This document shows positions 10,489-13,405 of a stretch of DNA of 13,405 bases, piece by piece. The notes under the pieces are model-generated. The model did no database searches. It was not told the origin of the DNA and saw nothing but the letters and a program-made list of their open reading frames with translations. The position numbers and the translations under genes are program-made. Source of the DNA: Anaerolineae bacterium (GTDB lineage Bacteria; Chloroflexota; Anaerolineae; Aggregatilineales; UBA2796); the NCBI GenBank assembly GCA_020851855.1, contig JADZBY010000144.1, positions 1 through 13,405 of the forward strand. The letters are read 5' to 3'. Within the stretch, counting starts at the first letter, position 1, and each line of letters starts with the position of its first letter.

Positions 10489-13287
10489 ATGAGTGATCGT
10501 GCAGAGCGCGTTCCCGAACCCGGCAGCGTCCTGGTGGACCGCGAGAGCCTGGACGCGCTGCGGGCAGAAAACCGGCGGCTGGAGCAGTTGCTCGCCCAGC
10601 GGGAGCAGCAGCTTGCGCGCGCCGAGGGCGACCTGCGCCGCGCCGTCGCGGAAAGTTACGCCCTGTACCTCACCAGCCTGGACATCACCAGCCAGCTTGA
10701 CCTCAACTCGACGCTGACATCCATCCTGCGCCGCGCCATGTTGCTCACCAAGGCGGGCGGCGGCGTCATCTTCCTGCTCGACTCCGGGTCGGGTGAACTG
10801 ATCGTGAGCGCCGAGTCGAACACCCAGCCCGGCGCATTTGGGATGCGGGTGCGCTCCGGGCAGGGCGTCGTCGGGGAAGTGCTGCTCACCGGGCGCTCGA
10901 TGGCCCTGCCGGATTATTCGGCCTGGCCGGAGCGCGATAGCGTCTACGACGGCGCGACGGTGTACGCCATCGCTGCGCTGCCGTTGCGCTGGCAGGGGCG
11001 CGTCATCGGCGTGTTATCCCTGCACCACACCGAACCAGGGCCGACCTTCACCCTGGACGACCTGGACAGCCTGCAACATGTCACCGTGCAGGCGGCGATT
11101 GCCATCCACAACGCGCGCCTGTTCGCCGAAGAGAAGGCGCGCAACCAGCAGCTTGCCAGCCTGTACCAGGCCGCCACGCGCATCACGAACAGCCTGGACC
11201 TGAGTGTCGTGCTGCACATGGCCGCCGAGTCGCTCGTCGAGGCCGCGCCTGTGCCCGGCTGCGCGATTTACGAGTACCAGGGCGGCGACGACGGGCCAAA
11301 GCGCCTTGCCGCGTACAGGATGAACGCCGCGCACCGCCTGGAGCTGGCCGAGCGCCCGGATGGGCTGGCGGCGCTCGGCCCGGCGTGGCACGTTTTGCAG
11401 AGTGGCCAGTGGATGGTCCTGCAGCGCGACGATCCCAGGCCGCTGCCCGCCGTCGCAGCGTACATGGAGCGGGAAGGCGTGCAGTCTGTGCTTCTCGCGC
11501 CGATCCTTCTCGGCCAGCGCCCGATCGGGCTGGTCGAGCTGTACGATACGCGGACGGTCCGGCGCTTTGACCCGGCGGAGATCGAGATGGTCCAGACCAT
11601 GGCCGCGCAGATCGGCGTCGCCATCCGCCACGCGGAGCTGCACCACCAGCTTCAGGCGCAGCGCGTCGCCGAACAGGCCAACCAGCTCAAGCTGACGCGC
11701 CGTCTGTTGGGCACGACCGAGCGCCAGCAGGTCGCTGAGTTTGCGCTCGACTCCATCGGGGAAGCCTTCGACGTGACGTGCGGCCTGTTCCTGCTCCGGC
11801 AGGCGCAAGACGAGCCGTTCCGCCCGGTGGCGGCGCTGAGTTGGGACGTAGCAGGGGCAAAAGACGCCGGTCTGGAGAGCGCCACACAGTCGGGCGTGCC
11901 GTACGCGGTGGACCACGGCGAGATCGTGAAGGTTGAGGATGCGTTCACCGAAACACGCTTTTCCGTGCACCCGCACATTCTGCGCCAGGGCCTTCGCTCG
12001 GCCCTGATCGCGCCGCTGCGTTACACGGACGAGACGCTGGGCGTGCTCGTGCTCTACCGGTCCGCGCCGAGCGGCTTTTCCGACGATGATGTGAAGGTGC
12101 TCGCGCTGCTGTGTTACCAGGTGACGGTCGCCCTGGAGCGGGCGCGGCTGTTCGAGTCGGTGCAGGCCTATACCGAGGTGCTCGAAGACCGGATCGACGA
12201 CCGAATCCGGCAGATTCGCGCCGAACAAGAGCGCACCGAGGCCATCTTCCAGGCCACGGGCGAGGCGCTGCTCGTCTTTGACGAGGATGGCGTCATCCAG
12301 CGGGTGAACCGCGCTTTTGAGCGGAAGAACCGCTGCATGGCGCACGACGCCATCGGGCGGCTCGGCGTGGATGTGCTGGGTGTGGACCTGATCGCCAAAG
12401 CGCCGCCGCCTGATCTGTCCGGCAATGCGCCGAGCGTGTGGCGCGGCGAGATGGAGATGCGGCGCACGGACGGCACGACGTATCACGCCGCCGCGACCGT
12501 GTCGCGGGTCATCGACGCGGCGGGCCATACGCAGCACATCGTGGCCAGCCTGCGCGACATTTCATATCTGAAAGAACTGGACGAGATGAAAGACCGCTTC
12601 ATCTCCACCATCTCGCACGAATTACGCACCCCGCTGGCCAACATGAAGCTGTACACGCACCTGCTGGACAAGGGCTTCGACGAGCGGCGGCCTCAGTATC
12701 TCGCCACGCTCACCCGCGAAACGACGCGCCTGCAACAGCTCATCGAAGACCTGCTGCTGCTCTCGCGGCTGGAAAACAATACGATGCCCATCCACATGAG
12801 CCGCCTGGACCTGAACGAACTGGTGGGCACGCTGGCCGCGGACCGGACCATGCTCGCTGCCAGCCGTGATCTGCGCCTGAGCTGCACGCTTCACCCGGAC
12901 CCGCTCTGGGCGCTGGCCGACGAGAAGATGATCAATCAGGCGGTGACGAATCTGCTGGCCAATGCCATGAACTACACGCGCCCCGGCGGGCTGATCGAGG
13001 TGTCCACGAGTCTGATAGAGACGAACCGGGGGCTGATGGCGACCGTCGCCGTGCGCGACAACGGGCTGGGCATCGCCAAAGAGGACCAGGCGCGGCTGTT
13101 CGAGCGCTTCTACCGGGGCAGCGCCGCCCAGGCGACCGGCGCGGCGGGAACCGGCCTGGGCATGGCCATCGTGAAAGAGGTCATCGAGCGCCACAACGGC
13201 GATATTCAGTTCGAGAGCACGCCCGGCGAAGGCTCGACGTTCTGGTTGCACCTGCCGCTGCTCGATCCGGGCGTCCGCGCCGAGTAA
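10489..13287 (+). CDS. Cytoplasmic hybrid-sensor histidine kinase with three GAF domains and a PAS domain
   Basis: The 932-residue product has no membrane segment. An N-terminal coiled coil (about 20-55, LRAENRRLEQLLAQREQQLA) precedes GAF1 (about 66-210), GAF2 (238-385) and GAF3 (408-553), then a coiled linker, a PAS domain (585-690), HisKA with His710 in STISHELRTPLAN, and HATPase. ATP-binding motifs are intact: NLLANAMNY (Asn825), DNGLGIA (857-863) and GTGLGMAI (about 888-895). GAF domains bind small ligands, and PAS binds ligands or redox cofactors. No phytochrome-type chromophore cysteine motif was evident. There is no receiver domain and no regulator next to it, so its partner is elsewhere or is the regulator at 7388. 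The start at 10489 has a weak GGTG site. With only 25 bases after the repeat, it is probably read through from the upstream gene. Confidence 0.93.
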   Translation: MSDRAERVPEPGSVLVDRESLDALRAENRRLEQLLAQREQQLARAEGDLRRAVAESYALYLTSLDITSQLDLNSTLTSILRRAMLLTKAGGGVIFLLDSGSGELIVSAESNTQPGAFGMRVRSGQGVVGEVLLTGRSMALPDYSAWPERDSVYDGATVYAIAALPLRWQGRVIGVLSLHHTEPGPTFTLDDLDSLQHVTVQAAIAIHNARLFAEEKARNQQLASLYQAATRITNSLDLSVVLHMAAESLVEAAPVPGCAIYEYQGGDDGPKRLAAYRMNAAHRLELAERPDGLAALGPAWHVLQSGQWMVLQRDDPRPLPAVAAYMEREGVQSVLLAPILLGQRPIGLVELYDTRTVRRFDPAEIEMVQTMAAQIGVAIRHAELHHQLQAQRVAEQANQLKLTRRLLGTTERQQVAEFALDSIGEAFDVTCGLFLLRQAQDEPFRPVAALSWDVAGAKDAGLESATQSGVPYAVDHGEIVKVEDAFTETRFSVHPHILRQGLRSALIAPLRYTDETLGVLVLYRSAPSGFSDDDVKVLALLCYQVTVALERARLFESVQAYTEVLEDRIDDRIRQIRAEQERTEAIFQATGEALLVFDEDGVIQRVNRAFERKNRCMAHDAIGRLGVDVLGVDLIAKAPPPDLSGNAPSVWRGEMEMRRTDGTTYHAAATVSRVIDAAGHTQHIVASLRDISYLKELDEMKDRFISTISHELRTPLANMKLYTHLLDKGFDERRPQYLATLTRETTRLQQLIEDLLLLSRLENNTMPIHMSRLDLNELVGTLAADRTMLAASRDLRLSCTLHPDPLWALADEKMINQAVTNLLANAMNYTRPGGLIEVSTSLIETNRGLMATVAVRDNGLGIAKEDQARLFERFYRGSAAQATGAAGTGLGMAIVKEVIERHNGDIQFESTPGEGSTFWLHLPLLDPGVRAE

Positions 13288-13323
13288 GGGCAACCTGTGC
13301 GCCGTGATCTGGCCCGGTTTTCG

Positions 13324-13405
13324 TCACGCGCCGCCGCTGCGCTGAAGCTCCAAGCAGATGACGGCTCGCTCGGCGGCAGGGGAATCCGGCGGCATGTCGA
13401 GTGGA
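13324..13405 (-). CDS. Possible C-terminus of a convergent gene, partial
   Basis: On the minus strand a frame entering from the right edge ends at TGA (13326 to 13324) after 26 visible codons, ending in CLELQRSGGA. About three quarters of its third codon positions are G or C, more than in the neighbouring minus frame I checked. That is the only support, and the piece is too short to assign a product. If real, it converges on the large kinase with a 36-base gap. The rest of 13288-13323 shows nothing definite. Confidence 0.25.
   Translation of the reverse strand, partial: PLDMPPDSPAAERAVICLELQRSGGA

Noticed and set aside
11014..12537. A 507-residue minus-strand frame opposite the GAF kinase
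   Set aside because: It is the same kind of antisense shadow, within an intact GAF-PAS-kinase frame.
13393..13405. A new plus-strand gene starting at the ATG near 13394
   Set aside because: Only four codons are visible before the edge. AGGGGAA lies upstream, but this is too little to call.

Overview
This is a GC-rich, gene-dense chromosomal window that most resembles a member of the Chloroflexota, possibly an Anaerolineae-like lineage. The taxonomic call is inference. It rests on a bacterial class II diterpene cyclase of the type known from Herpetosiphon, palindromic intergenic repeats beginning CCTCACCCCC, a Thr/Pro-linked membrane-anchored YceI protein, and tandem-GAF histidine kinases. 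No rRNA, tRNA, CRISPR array, transposase or phage gene was seen.

Left part (1-2271, minus strand). A partial gene running off the left edge encodes 425 residues of a class II (protonation-initiated) diterpene cyclase. It carries the N-terminal YDTAWVA signature, a DVDD catalytic motif and QW-type repeats. Its C-terminus lies outside the window. Upstream is a 413-base gap holding a good sigma70-like promoter, a short perfect palindrome that could be an operator, and an 11-bp inverted repeat that would form a stem-loop at the very 5' end of the cyclase mRNA. Further upstream on the same strand is a 193-residue protein of unknown function, probably with its own terminator.

Middle (2458-5157, plus strand). 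This region holds a 222-residue protein joining an unrecognised N-terminal domain to an ankyrin-like C-terminus, then two adjacent GC-rich palindromic repeats, then D-aminoacyl-tRNA deacylase (dtd). It ends with a membrane-anchored YceI-like protein followed by a strong stem-loop.

Right part (5259-13287, plus strand). This is a signalling block: a secreted beta-propeller-like protein, an OmpR-type response regulator, its probable partner HAMP histidine kinase, a small STAS/SpoIIAA-like protein with its own likely promoter, and a 932-residue GAF-GAF-GAF-PAS histidine kinase without an adjacent regulator. A minimal repeat copy follows the first kinase. A full copy with a 38-base insertion carrying a 26-base palindrome separates the small protein from the second kinase. 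The first regulator and kinase probably form one two-component system. The propeller protein upstream may report on envelope state, and the small STAS-like protein may link the two kinases. These functional links are inference from gene order.
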